26,961 nucleotides of DNA from a virus. The DNA is taken from IMG/VR virus record IMGVR_UViG_3300030406_002726, positions 1-26,961 of that record; one strand, given 5' to 3'. The position numbers were made by a program, and so were the translations under genes. Below, piece by piece: positions 15,573-22,898 of the stretch. The notes under the pieces are model-generated. The model did no database searches. It was not told the origin of the DNA and was given only the letters and a program-made list of their open reading frames with translations. Position 1 is the first letter of the stretch, and every line of letters starts with the position of its first letter.

Positions 15573-16016
15573 TTAGAGGGTTATATCTTCGTTAACCTTA
15601 AATGAACCTCTCAATATTGTAGTCCTTACGCCGCCAACCAGCTGTTGGATATCATACGAAAACCTACCCACAGGGAAGCTCGCCATACTTGCAGCGCTAG
15701 CATTTAACACTACCGTGCCGCTATCACTAGCATCATCGAAAGTAAAAATGCCAGCTAATTTTTGAACCTGATCATCAGTTAAACGAGACGATGTAGGAGA
15801 CTTCTGAGAGGCTGTGCTGGAGGAGGCGATAACAAACCTCTCTCCAGAACTGTCTTTTTCATTTGACTTTACGTTCATAAAAAACTCGTAACCAAGAGTA
15901 GACAACTGCAAAGCTGTATCTGAAGAGTCCTTCAAAGTTAGGGTCAACGAAAACGTATCACCTCTTCTGCAAGTGATATCTAACTTTTCTGCTATGTCTA
16001 AATTTACTTTACTCAT
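15573..16016 (-). CDS. BppU N-terminal-like baseplate/fibre-attachment protein
   Basis: 147 residues. The opening [21 protein letters not shown] and the closing [29 protein letters not shown] fit the immunoglobulin-like N-terminal domain of phage upper-baseplate (BppU) proteins, which attach receptor-binding proteins to the virion. The pattern is: GDT-L-L--D, then a variable middle, then G-Y-YDI, then GxFxVxxDIT. It stands alone here without the C-terminal parts of full BppU, and directly precedes the collagen-like fibre, so it may be the fibre's docking adaptor. It follows the portal gene by 1 nt. Confidence 0.72.
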   Translation of the reverse strand: MSKVNLDIAEKLDITCRRGDTFSLTLTLKDSSDTALQLSTLGYEFFMNVKSNEKDSSGERFVIASSSTASQKSPTSSRLTDDQVQKLAGIFTFDDASDSGTVVLNASAASMASFPVGRFSYDIQQLVGGVRTTILRGSFKVNEDITL

Positions 16017-16017
16017 G

Positions 16018-18465
16018 TTAGCTTAATAACGAGTTTACAATATTATCTACACTATCGGAAGCCTCTGGAAGCTCCCCTCTTGCCCCCTGTCTTTGAGAAA
16101 TCAACTTGCTCTGCTCGGCGGATTGCTTCTTAACACGATCGTCTTTTCTGTCTTCTTTTAGAACCTCTAGCTTTTCTTTAAACTCCTGTTCATCAGTTTT
16201 AAAACCAAGTGTCGCCTGAGCTTTAATTAGCTCAATCTCTTTTCTGAACTGGTGCTTAACCTGTTCAAGCTGAGCTTCTAATTGGCTCTTGAGCTGAAGC
16301 TGTTGTGCTTCGAGCTGAGCCTCCATTTGCATCTCTTGCATCTTAGCTTGAGAAGCGGCTTGCGCTGCTTGTTGTGCAGATTGGGCTTGCATCTGAGAAT
16401 TTTGCAGAGCCATCTCTTGCATTTTAGCCATGCGCTTTTTGCGACGTATTACCAATAACCTCTCTGCCTGATTAACATCCTTCATGCTACGGATCACGAT
16501 CGCGTCCTCTATGTCTATCTCTTTTTGCTGCAAAGACATTTGTATGTTTTGCTCAAGGTAGACTCTATCCTGGTCCTCCATCTCCTTGATTACTTGCACC
16601 CCGAAGTTGTACATTGGCAAATCGCTAAACGAGGAAAGAACGCCCATGTTTTCTTTTCCTATGGCATTAGCATAGTGCTTGTACAAAACACAATCTTTAG
16701 GCAAGATCTGCATGCACTTTACGATATCCTCACATACCTTCTTGTAAAGAATCATAGAAGCATTGGTGATATCATATATGGCATTATTGCCTGCCGCTAT
16801 GGCTTGCTGCTGAACACCAACTAGTGTGTCGCCCTTCGGTGTAGACGCATCCATCATTTCGTTGATACCCGTTGTGTCACGGATCATTCGGAGATAGTGG
16901 TTGTATAAACCAATCAATTCGTTGATGTTTCGGATGCTATTACCAATCTCCCTCACAGGAGGGTTTTGGAATCCACCTTCTGGATTTTTACTCCTATAGT
17001 AGAAAACACCAGTCTGCTCGTAGATATCATGCAGGTCCAGAGGCTGCAACTCTCCACCCTTTCCGAGCTGTACATTTTCTAATCCCTCGATATCAATGAT
17101 CAAGCCATCGGGCTTTGCCTTGGCGATAGCTTGTTGAATCTTCAGGTGTGTCAGTTGCAACATATCAGCAAAACCAGTGCAGCTGTCCACCATGGATTTA
17201 GGCATCATGTTGCGAAGGTTGGTCGCAACCACAGAGTATGAAAGCCTGCACTTAGAAAGATCATGTACGTTCTTAGGTACATTTTTCATCATGCCATAAT
17301 TAAACATGATGTTAGACCCACCCATTATGTAAGAGCCCCCGTACACGGTAGATATCTCCATCTTGTGAGGCTTCCTATCAAAAACGCTACCCTGCTTTTC
17401 TTCGTAGTCAAACCCCTTCATAAAGAAGTTTGTATTGCCGAAACGATTTTCCTTCTCCTCGAAGAAGATGCAGTCAACAGAAATAAACTCAAAGTCTAAA
17501 ACGTCTACCGTGTATTCATCATAGCCATACTCCTGGCGCATCATACGATTGTTGTACGAGTGCCTGTTGTATGCGTTCGGGTCATTGCCCTCTTTGTTTC
17601 TTACTGACTTAGCTATCTGCTCAAACGTCTCTTCGTCTAGCTCGTGACCTGCAAGTCTTTTCAGCTCTTGTATGGAAATAGTTTTAACATGACCAGCATA
17701 CATCATGTCGTTAAACCCAGGATCTTCAGTGTAGCTATGAATAAACCTGGATGGGTCTATATAATCAGTCTTGATGCCCTCGTTGGGATCGTTGCTTCTT
17801 TTTACAACGGCCATGCCGAGAGCAACCAAATCGTTTACGCACCTTCTAAAAACGTTATCATTGAACGAATTCCAAGAAAGCGTCATATTGGTTCCGATCT
17901 GAGCTGCTATCTCGGCATCGGTTTTTACGTTAGTACCTACAAGTATTTCTACCTCCTCCAAAGAATCAGGTAAGCTATCAGGATCGTCTCCGATAACCAT
18001 GCCTGTATTTTCTTTCAGTTGTTGTAACTGTTTCTTTGCTTCTACCTGAAGCTCTATAGATCTTTTTTTGTTGTTTTTTTCCGAAGAGGAAAGAGGATCA
18101 ACAGCTTCAAGATTTGGGTACGGGTTTCGAGACAGTATTTTATTTGCAACCACCCTGACGAACTTCGGAAGGATTGGTACTGGGGTGTAATCAAGATTAA
18201 GAAGAGTACCGTCTCCATCATTTGGCGCAAGGGATCTTAAAAGCTTTTTGTAAATGTTAGTATCCTGTGTGCCGTTCGCGTAGTCCCTGCTTCTTTCGAA
18301 AATAACATTTCTCTTTCCGTACAATGAAGAGGCGGTTGATATTTTTCCCCACTGAGACTCTATAGCTTTTGCATACTGTAATCCATAAGCGTTGCTTTTT
18401 TTAGTCTCTGTGCTAGCAAGAGGATCAGGAAAAGAGCTTTTACGCTTGTTGTTTGTGTAATTCAT
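16018..18465 (-). CDS. Portal protein (probable)
   Basis: 815 residues, adjacent to the large terminase. The body has conserved-looking blocks: NDGDGTLLNLDYTPVPILPK and FVRVVANKILSRNP (about 82-115), FRRCVNDLVALGMAVVKR (206-223), DMLQLTHLKIQQAIAKA (434-450), and INELIGLYNHYLRMIRDTTG (514-533), the last being a helical block close to portal stem and crown sequences of crAss-like phages. Residues about 680-790 form a long Gln/Ala/Glu-rich coiled coil (for example MEAQLEAQQLQLKSQLEAQ), an unusual tail that could be internal in the capsid and act as barrel or scaffold contact. A TATATTTG box (18494-18501) lies 28 nt upstream of the ATG, so portal transcription can be separate from terminase. Confidence 0.85.
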   Translation of the reverse strand: MNYTNNKRKSSFPDPLASTETKKSNAYGLQYAKAIESQWGKISTASSLYGKRNVIFERSRDYANGTQDTNIYKKLLRSLAPNDGDGTLLNLDYTPVPILPKFVRVVANKILSRNPYPNLEAVDPLSSSEKNNKKRSIELQVEAKKQLQQLKENTGMVIGDDPDSLPDSLEEVEILVGTNVKTDAEIAAQIGTNMTLSWNSFNDNVFRRCVNDLVALGMAVVKRSNDPNEGIKTDYIDPSRFIHSYTEDPGFNDMMYAGHVKTISIQELKRLAGHELDEETFEQIAKSVRNKEGNDPNAYNRHSYNNRMMRQEYGYDEYTVDVLDFEFISVDCIFFEEKENRFGNTNFFMKGFDYEEKQGSVFDRKPHKMEISTVYGGSYIMGGSNIMFNYGMMKNVPKNVHDLSKCRLSYSVVATNLRNMMPKSMVDSCTGFADMLQLTHLKIQQAIAKAKPDGLIIDIEGLENVQLGKGGELQPLDLHDIYEQTGVFYYRSKNPEGGFQNPPVREIGNSIRNINELIGLYNHYLRMIRDTTGINEMMDASTPKGDTLVGVQQQAIAAGNNAIYDITNASMILYKKVCEDIVKCMQILPKDCVLYKHYANAIGKENMGVLSSFSDLPMYNFGVQVIKEMEDQDRVYLEQNIQMSLQQKEIDIEDAIVIRSMKDVNQAERLLVIRRKKRMAKMQEMALQNSQMQAQSAQQAAQAASQAKMQEMQMEAQLEAQQLQLKSQLEAQLEQVKHQFRKEIELIKAQATLGFKTDEQEFKEKLEVLKEDRKDDRVKKQSAEQSKLISQRQGARGELPEASDSVDNIVNSLLS

Positions 18466-18493
18466 TTGTTGATAGCGCTATAGGCGTATTTTG

Positions 18494-18501
18494 CAAATAT
18501 A
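18494..18501 (-). promoter_or_regulatory. Bacteroidetes -7 promoter box TATATTTG
   Basis: Minus strand TATATTTG, exact match, 28 nt upstream of the portal ATG at 18465, in the short spacer after the terminase stop at 18513. No -33 TTG seen. Confidence 0.55.
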
Positions 18502-18512
18502 ACAAATACGGG

Positions 18513-20621
18513 CTAGACCTTATATCTCCTGAAAAACACCTTCTCCTTGAAGTTAGATCTTTCTTTTTCTTTGGGCTTTTGAGTAGCAAGCAGGGCTAAG
18601 CCAGAGCTAATAGTCAAGTCAAACTTGGTTCTCTTGTCTATCTTAAATCCTATCCAGTCTTCTAGCGTCCTGTTGAAATACATCTTGCCAATCTCACCCG
18701 TTTCCGAGTCAACGCCGACGTGTTCGTGGATATACTTTTCTATTGACTGAGCGTGGGATTGGATGACGTCTTGAGAGTTAGACGGTATACCTTTTGTTTT
18801 AACATTCACATGTGAAGAACTACTTAGTAGGTGCTTCGGCCTATCCATTAAGTAACCGTCGTAACCTCTTGATTCAAAGTATCTTACAATACCATACTTA
18901 TTGTTTTCTACAAGCAACGGGTAGCCGTAGTAAAACGCACACATTAAAACATCTTCGTAAAATATACTGGCAAGGTCTGGACGAGAAGCATATTCTACTA
19001 CGAACATATTGGGCGGACGGTTCAAGCTGAACTTGTTGTACATGTGTAACGCACCCTTCGACCCTCTGCCGTCTACCGTGGCGTCCAAGTCGTAGGAGTC
19101 AACGCCGCCGCAACCGTACTCACCAAACGGAGCCACCCTTTTACCTCTGTCTATTTTTACAATATTTCTTTGCGTAATGTCTGGCATCCAGCAGACCCTG
19201 AACCTACCGTTAGGTGTAGGCGAGAACACTACCTCTTTGTCCTTTTCTTTCCAGGTAAAGTTTCCCTTGATCACTGGATCTGGAAATAACTCCTCGTTGT
19301 GCTCAATCTGTTGATAGATCTTTCCAATATTAAATAGACTGCCCTCGATGCTATCCCTGAATGCCTCATCCTCCGTGAAGGGGAACTGCCTGGTCACCTC
19401 GTTTAGTTCTGAAGGATTATCCTTGAATGACCTGCGTTCATTTTTTAAGTACGTCTTGCTGCCGATGGTGATGAAGTCGCCATCGATTCCCTCTACCTCT
19501 TGCTCTGGATCTTCTACAACTGGGTTTCCATACTGATCAAAAAAACCCTCTAGCGCATCGTAAGCTGGGATAAATATTCTGTACAGACCCGACCTGGTTC
19601 TACCGTTACTATTTCTTTCGTTAGGATCAGAGTCATACCACAAACCTTTGTACTCGTTGCCACCCTTGTTCATTGGGTTCACGGTGCTACCTACGATAGC
19701 CTTTCCAACCACTTTTCTACCTACGATCAAACACGTCCGCTCGATACGCCACGCCTCACGGATATCGGTAGGCTTCTCCCACTTGCCCGCCTCATCTAGG
19801 TACAGCATGTGCAGCTTCTCACCATCGTATGCGTTGTTCGTGGTGTTCTTCCAGTTGATGACTGTATTCAGTGCGTCACCCCTGTAAGATGTCTTGTTGT
19901 TTTTCGTGATTCGCTTGGAGGGCTCACGGAAAGCCAGCTCCATACGCGGGTTCGTGGTACCGTCCTGGATGGGCTTGAAAAAAAAGGGGTAGCTGCGAAA
20001 GATCGCAACCACCTTCTTCATGAAAATATTTTCCTGCGCGTCTTTACCAGTCTTTGACTGAATGCCCAACAGCTTCTCTTTAACCTGACTAGCCTCGTCC
20101 ACAAGGACAGCAGAGCATATATTAGTGTAGCCAGAACGACGACACTTAGTATAAAGCTGACCGAAACAACGGGGATCAGCTTCGCAAGCAGCCATGTGGA
20201 GAAAGATTTCCCTTTGGAAAGCGAGGTATGATGGGTATCCGATATCAATTTTAGACCATTGTAGAAACATATACTGTCTCCCTGTAATATACGTAGGGAC
20301 CCCATTGTTGTAAAACCACACACCGTCGCGCCTACGCTGAAACTCTTTCTCGACGTAAGAACGAAACTTGTTCCGAAACTCGGCAGGCTTCTCGAACCAC
20401 TCATCCATACTGCGAACCCTTTGCAGTTCTTCGGGCAAAGGAATGCGTTGCCACATCTGCAACTCCTTTGGTTTGTCATGGAAGAGTATCTCAGATCGCT
20501 TCGGTTTCTTTGGGAGAACAACGAATATCCCGTGGAGCTCAACATGCTCTCCCTCTGTACCGTTAGGGTCGATCTTAATCCCTTTAGTCTCATAACCTTC
20601 TATGTCTACTAGTACGGACAT
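18513..20621 (-). CDS. terL: Terminase large subunit
   Basis: 702 residues, the packaging ATPase and nuclease that cuts concatemeric DNA and drives it through the portal. Residues 97-130 contain RRDGVWFYNNGVPTYITGRQ and QWSKIDIGYP, a block I associate with crAss-like terminases. An atypical Walker A, CRRSGYTN (160-167), replaces GxxGxGKT; Walker B is LYLDEA (273-278); the coupling motif is GST (311-313). The RNase H-like nuclease has GVDSYDLD (506-513), VEYAS (542-546), VENN (571-574) and a late Asp in FDLTISSG (667-674). Its leader is AATTAAATTAA without a Shine-Dalgarno sequence, and it starts 10 nt after the tRNA-Arg. Location next to the portal supports the call. Confidence 0.93.
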   Translation of the reverse strand: MSVLVDIEGYETKGIKIDPNGTEGEHVELHGIFVVLPKKPKRSEILFHDKPKELQMWQRIPLPEELQRVRSMDEWFEKPAEFRNKFRSYVEKEFQRRRDGVWFYNNGVPTYITGRQYMFLQWSKIDIGYPSYLAFQREIFLHMAACEADPRCFGQLYTKCRRSGYTNICSAVLVDEASQVKEKLLGIQSKTGKDAQENIFMKKVVAIFRSYPFFFKPIQDGTTNPRMELAFREPSKRITKNNKTSYRGDALNTVINWKNTTNNAYDGEKLHMLYLDEAGKWEKPTDIREAWRIERTCLIVGRKVVGKAIVGSTVNPMNKGGNEYKGLWYDSDPNERNSNGRTRSGLYRIFIPAYDALEGFFDQYGNPVVEDPEQEVEGIDGDFITIGSKTYLKNERRSFKDNPSELNEVTRQFPFTEDEAFRDSIEGSLFNIGKIYQQIEHNEELFPDPVIKGNFTWKEKDKEVVFSPTPNGRFRVCWMPDITQRNIVKIDRGKRVAPFGEYGCGGVDSYDLDATVDGRGSKGALHMYNKFSLNRPPNMFVVEYASRPDLASIFYEDVLMCAFYYGYPLLVENNKYGIVRYFESRGYDGYLMDRPKHLLSSSSHVNVKTKGIPSNSQDVIQSHAQSIEKYIHEHVGVDSETGEIGKMYFNRTLEDWIGFKIDKRTKFDLTISSGLALLATQKPKEKERSNFKEKVFFRRYKV

Positions 20622-20631
20622 TTAATTTAAT

Positions 20632-20708
20632 TGGTACACCCGACAGGATTCGAACCTGTGACCGTCTGCTTAGAAGGCAGATGCTCTATCCAGCTGAGCT
20701 ACGGGTGC
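20632..20708 (-). tRNA. tRNA-Arg(UCU)
   Basis: 77 nt including an encoded CCA. Acceptor GCACCCG pairs with CGGGTGT (one G-U), D-arm AGCTCAGCTGGATAGAGC, anticodon loop CTTCTAA with anticodon TCT at 20672-20674, T-arm ACAGG-TTCGAAT-CCTGT. It reads AGA/AGG. It lies 3 nt after the upstream tRNA and 10 nt before terL. Confidence 0.96.
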
Positions 20709-20711
20709 ATG

Positions 20712-20784
20712 TGCTCCCTGTAGGATTTGAACCTACGACCTGCGGATTATGAGTCCGATGCTCTAACCGCTGAGCTAAGAGAGC
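20712..20784 (-). tRNA. tRNA with CAU anticodon, probably Ile2 (lysidine) rather than Met
   Basis: 73 nt to the discriminator A; CCA is not encoded (CAT follows). Acceptor GCTCTCT pairs with AGGGAGC with one wobble; anticodon loop CTCATAA, anticodon CAT; T-arm GTAGG-TTCAAAT-CCTAC. A paired G1-C72 argues against initiator tRNA. The CTTAGCTCAG start, the short D-loop (CAGCGGTTAGAGC) and ACTCATAATC resemble bacterial tRNA-Ile2 more than elongator Met, so after TilS lysidine modification it may read AUA. An elongator-Met identity cannot be excluded from sequence alone. Confidence 0.92.
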
Positions 20785-20939
20785 CGATAGTTTATCCTAA
20801 AGTTGTTGTTTAAGTGATCTGTTGTAATTGATTGATTATCAAAGTCATAGTCGTCCCAGTATATCAAACCGCTTGGGCTATTTTGAGAATCGTTCCGCGA
20901 ATCCTCCTGAGTAGTCTTTTTCTTTTTCGATTGATCCAT
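20775..20939 (-). CDS. Short unlisted reading frame upstream of the tRNAs
   Basis: 54 residues from the ATG at 20937-20939: MDQSKKKKTTQEDSRNDSQ followed by SGLIYWDDYDFDNQSITTDH and ending NFRINYRLS. It overlaps the 3' end of the 94-residue gene by 62 nt in another frame. The acidic and aromatic half (IYWDDYDFDN) reads like a real folded peptide rather than chance, and it fills an otherwise unexplained 93-nt gap. Its TAG (20775-20777) falls inside the 5' part of the tRNA. Function unknown; existence is an inference from sequence character and gap filling. Confidence 0.5.
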   Translation of the reverse strand: MDQSKKKKTTQEDSRNDSQNSPSGLIYWDDYDFDNQSITTDHLNNNFRINYRLS

Positions 20940-21162
20940 TGTCTTGTAGCTCTTTAACCATTTGTTCTAAACGCTGACGCTCTATCAGCAACTCCTTACA
21001 GTCAATAGCTGTTTGTTTAATGGATTGTAATTCTGCTTTCCTTGCGGACCCACCAGCCTCTGGGTCCACAGGTTTTTTTACTTCTTCAATCATATTATTG
21101 ATAGCAACCTCCATGCTTGCCATCAACCTTTTGGATGCGCTGATCGTAGTGAACTTAGACAT
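20878..21162 (-). CDS. Small helical protein in the small-terminase position
   Basis: 94 residues: MSKFTTISASKRLMASMEVAI, a middle with KAELQSIKQTAIDCKELLIERQRLEQMVKEL that is strongly coiled-coil-like, and a C-terminal GGFAERFSK tail. It overlaps the upstream gene by 8 nt and is the last sizeable protein gene before terL, where the small terminase subunit usually lies. Size and helicity fit TerS-type recognisers, but no helix-turn-helix is evident, so I do not assign the symbol. Similar helical proteins ending GFAEK/R occur next to terL in marine phages as far as I recall. Confidence 0.75.
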   Translation of the reverse strand: MSKFTTISASKRLMASMEVAINNMIEEVKKPVDPEAGGSARKAELQSIKQTAIDCKELLIERQRLEQMVKELQDNGSIEKEKDYSGGFAERFSK

Positions 21163-21412
21163 CTTCTTGGATATCGTAAATGTATAGGGGTGTTTTCTCT
21201 CCTACGTATGAACCAGCTATGTTGTATTCGAAATACTCAACAGCGTCTTCGTAGCTCATATCCTCCATAAGGATGTCAACTATTTTTTTCACGCTGTAAA
21301 CTGCTTTAGGCTCAAGCCCATAAACGATTCCTATCACGGCATCATTGAATCCGTCAGCGAGCAAGCACTCCTCATCTTCGAGGAGCTGCCAGGTGTCTTC
21401 TTTGCTAAACAT
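21155..21412 (-). CDS. Conserved phage protein, GFNDAVIG...MSYEDAVEY...GEKTP type
   Basis: 85 residues, acidic: LLADGFNDAVIGIVYG, YSVKKIVDILMEDMSYEDAVEYFEYN and AGSYVGEKTPLYIYD. This small protein with a YSxxKIxxxLxxxMSxEDAxEYFxxNxxGxYxGExTP pattern is widespread in marine and T4-like phages, but its role is not established to my knowledge. It is coupled to its neighbours (8-nt overlap with the next gene, 1-nt gap from the GroES-like gene). Confidence 0.82.
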   Translation of the reverse strand: MFSKEDTWQLLEDEECLLADGFNDAVIGIVYGLEPKAVYSVKKIVDILMEDMSYEDAVEYFEYNIAGSYVGEKTPLYIYDIQEDV

Positions 21413-21413
21413 G

Positions 21414-21998
21414 TTAAACCTCTTTGTAAAGTAAATCTTCGATACGGGTGCGGTAGTATTCCTTCCCGTCTATCTTGATGCGATAGTCGCGGTTCTCCTT
21501 GAAGCCTACCACGTCTCCGACCTTCAGCCCTACTTCTTCAATCCCAGAAGACGTAAATGCGACTCTACCTCTTGTTGGGAGCGTCTCATTGAGTTTAACA
21601 ACTTCGATAATTTCCGATTCTTGAACTTCCTCTTCTTCGACAGGCTCAAGTAGGCTCCAGCCTTTGAGAGGCTCGACAACGCCAGTATGCTGATCTTTAA
21701 AAGCAATAGCTTGATTATTGACAGCGTGATCATGGTTGTACTTGACAATGTAGTGATTATCGACTCCAGTAAGTGGCTGGCCTTCTTTGAGCACCACGAG
21801 GTGATGGAAGTAAAGCGTGTCACCAGGCTTGACGCCAGTTTCGTACTTGAACGGGACAGCCACGACAGGGCCTTCTGTAACTCTGTTTTCAAACTCATTG
21901 AATCTTGTGTCTATGTATAGCTCTAATCCGCTATCGGTTGTGATTGTATCGTTTATCGCTTTTTCTAACTCGACGATAAACAAATCGAATGTTCGCAT
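21414..21998 (-). CDS. GroES-like co-chaperonin
   Basis: 194 residues. A co-chaperonin caps a GroEL-type barrel during capsid protein folding. The pattern GPVVAVPFKYETGVKPGDTLYFHHLVV (43-69) matches the mobile-loop and beta-barrel core of phage GroES-like proteins; the second half repeats the fold's closing signature GLKVGDVVGFKENRDYRIKIDGKEYYRT (157-184). An acidic insert (EPVEEEEVQESE, 118-129) separates the halves. At 194 residues it is longer than GroES (about 97), as are gp31-like and other phage versions. No GroEL is in the window, so it would work with host GroEL. It sits in the operon leading to terminase, consistent with a role in head assembly. Confidence 0.75.
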   Translation of the reverse strand: MRTFDLFIVELEKAINDTITTDSGLELYIDTRFNEFENRVTEGPVVAVPFKYETGVKPGDTLYFHHLVVLKEGQPLTGVDNHYIVKYNHDHAVNNQAIAFKDQHTGVVEPLKGWSLLEPVEEEEVQESEIIEVVKLNETLPTRGRVAFTSSGIEEVGLKVGDVVGFKENRDYRIKIDGKEYYRTRIEDLLYKEV

Positions 21999-22008
21999 TA
22001 ATTAAATT

Positions 22009-22314
22009 TTAGTAGCCTCCTCCTCCGCCACCTCCTCCTCCGCTTACGGAGGGTGGAGAGGGAACAGGCTGATTGTTTAAATTGACTATTAGATTTCTTT
22101 GACGCTGTTCTCCAGTTGCTAGCTCGGCCTGAATAGATGCTACCCTTTCCTCTACAATTTCATTAACTGGAGTTAATAACTCATGATCTGATTCTACATG
22201 AGAAGGACCAACCATAGCACCCTTTGAAGAATGGATATGATAGTATCCAGTATACAGGTTTCCATTTGGAAGTGTAAACTCGTTGCCCTCGGTGATTAAG
22301 TTATTCCTGTTCAT
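22009..22314 (-). CDS. Conserved phage protein with poly-Gly tail
   Basis: 101 residues: LITEGNEFTLPNGNLYTGYYHIHSSKGAMVGPSHVESDHELLTPVN core, a helical segment, then PVPSPPSV and a run of nine Gly ending GGY. The core GNEFTLPNG..YTGYYHIH...GAMVG is one I recognise from marine phages, where it is unannotated. The Gly run is a flexible tether. No Shine-Dalgarno; its start overlaps the upstream stop (ATGA). Confidence 0.78.
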   Translation of the reverse strand: MNRNNLITEGNEFTLPNGNLYTGYYHIHSSKGAMVGPSHVESDHELLTPVNEIVEERVASIQAELATGEQRQRNLIVNLNNQPVPSPPSVSGGGGGGGGGY

Positions 22315-22550
22315 CAGAAGTTTAGATCATATTCTAAAACACAAGACATCTCGTCTATGCTTTTCCATAGCATGGTCCCGTCTTCGTTTTCAATGTAGAT
22401 AAGATATCTCTGCTTTCCAAATTTATGGAGATGCCTTTCGTCCTCTACGATGGCTGATACCTCTCCGCTCCCTGCTCGCATACCCACATAATAGGCCATG
22501 CCGTTCTTGGGGTCCTTCCCGACCACAATCTTTCTAATAAGTCCTTCCAT
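22314..22550 (-). CDS. Small conserved phage protein
   Basis: 78 residues, beta-rich: MEGLIRKIVVGKDPKNGMAYYVGM, then VSAIVEDERHLHKFGKQRYLIYIEN and a MLWKSIDEMSCVLEYD end. It has a KIVVGKDPKN.MAYYVG opening that is frequent in marine phage accessory proteins. Coupled with the upstream gene (TAATG). Role unknown. Confidence 0.75.
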   Translation of the reverse strand: MEGLIRKIVVGKDPKNGMAYYVGMRAGSGEVSAIVEDERHLHKFGKQRYLIYIENEDGTMLWKSIDEMSCVLEYDLNF

Positions 22551-22849
22551 TAGTTCAATGATATACCCAGGCTCCCAAGGAGGTCTTCGAGATCTTCATC
22601 ATCGTCAGAGTATGCATTGTCCATGATGGTCTTCATGGTGTCAAGCTCTTGCCTGCTTTGAAGGCTAAAGCTGTACATAGTCTTCATCTCTGCCTCTTCT
22701 GCGCCTGCTTCGATAGCATCTAGGTCAAGAACACCTACTACAATAGAAGCTAGCGTTCGATCTTTCATGTCGAACTCATCTATAGTCTCCTCCATCTTCT
22801 TAACAAGAGAGTACATTTCAGCAAAGAAGAGGGTGTCGTTAGGGCTCAT
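22550..22849 (-). CDS. Acidic helical protein heading the leftward operon
   Basis: 99 residues: FAEMYSLVKKMEETIDEFDM, LASIVVGVLDLDAIEAGAEEAEMKTM, and a C-terminal acidic run SDDDEDLEDLLGSLGISLN. Mostly helical and acidic. It is the first gene of a leftward operon that runs through the co-chaperonin to terminase. The ATG lies 19 nt downstream of a TATCTTTG box that is embedded in a 17-bp palindrome. Function unknown. Confidence 0.78.
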   Translation of the reverse strand: MSPNDTLFFAEMYSLVKKMEETIDEFDMKDRTLASIVVGVLDLDAIEAGAEEAEMKTMYSFSLQSRQELDTMKTIMDNAYSDDDEDLEDLLGSLGISLN

Positions 22850-22862
22850 GATGTAAATTCGT

Positions 22863-22879
22863 TTGTATCAAAGATACAA
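22863..22879. promoter_or_regulatory. 17-bp palindromic operator candidate
   Basis: TTGTATC-AAA-GATACAA: 7-bp perfect arms with a 3-bp centre, between two divergent starts (22849 minus, 22890 plus). It covers the minus-strand -7 box at 22869-22876 and lies 10 bp before the ATG of the MarR-like gene. MarR-type dimers bind such palindromes; binding here is inferred, not shown. Confidence 0.6.
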
Positions 22880-22898
22880 CATAATTGAGATGCCAAAA
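22869..22898 (-). promoter_or_regulatory. Bacteroidetes promoter with -33 and -7 elements
   Basis: Minus strand TTTTG (22894-22898), 17-nt spacer, TATCTTTG (22869-22876): both elements of the flavobacterial consensus TTG-N17-23-TAnnTTTG. It faces the gene starting at 22849. Confidence 0.65.
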
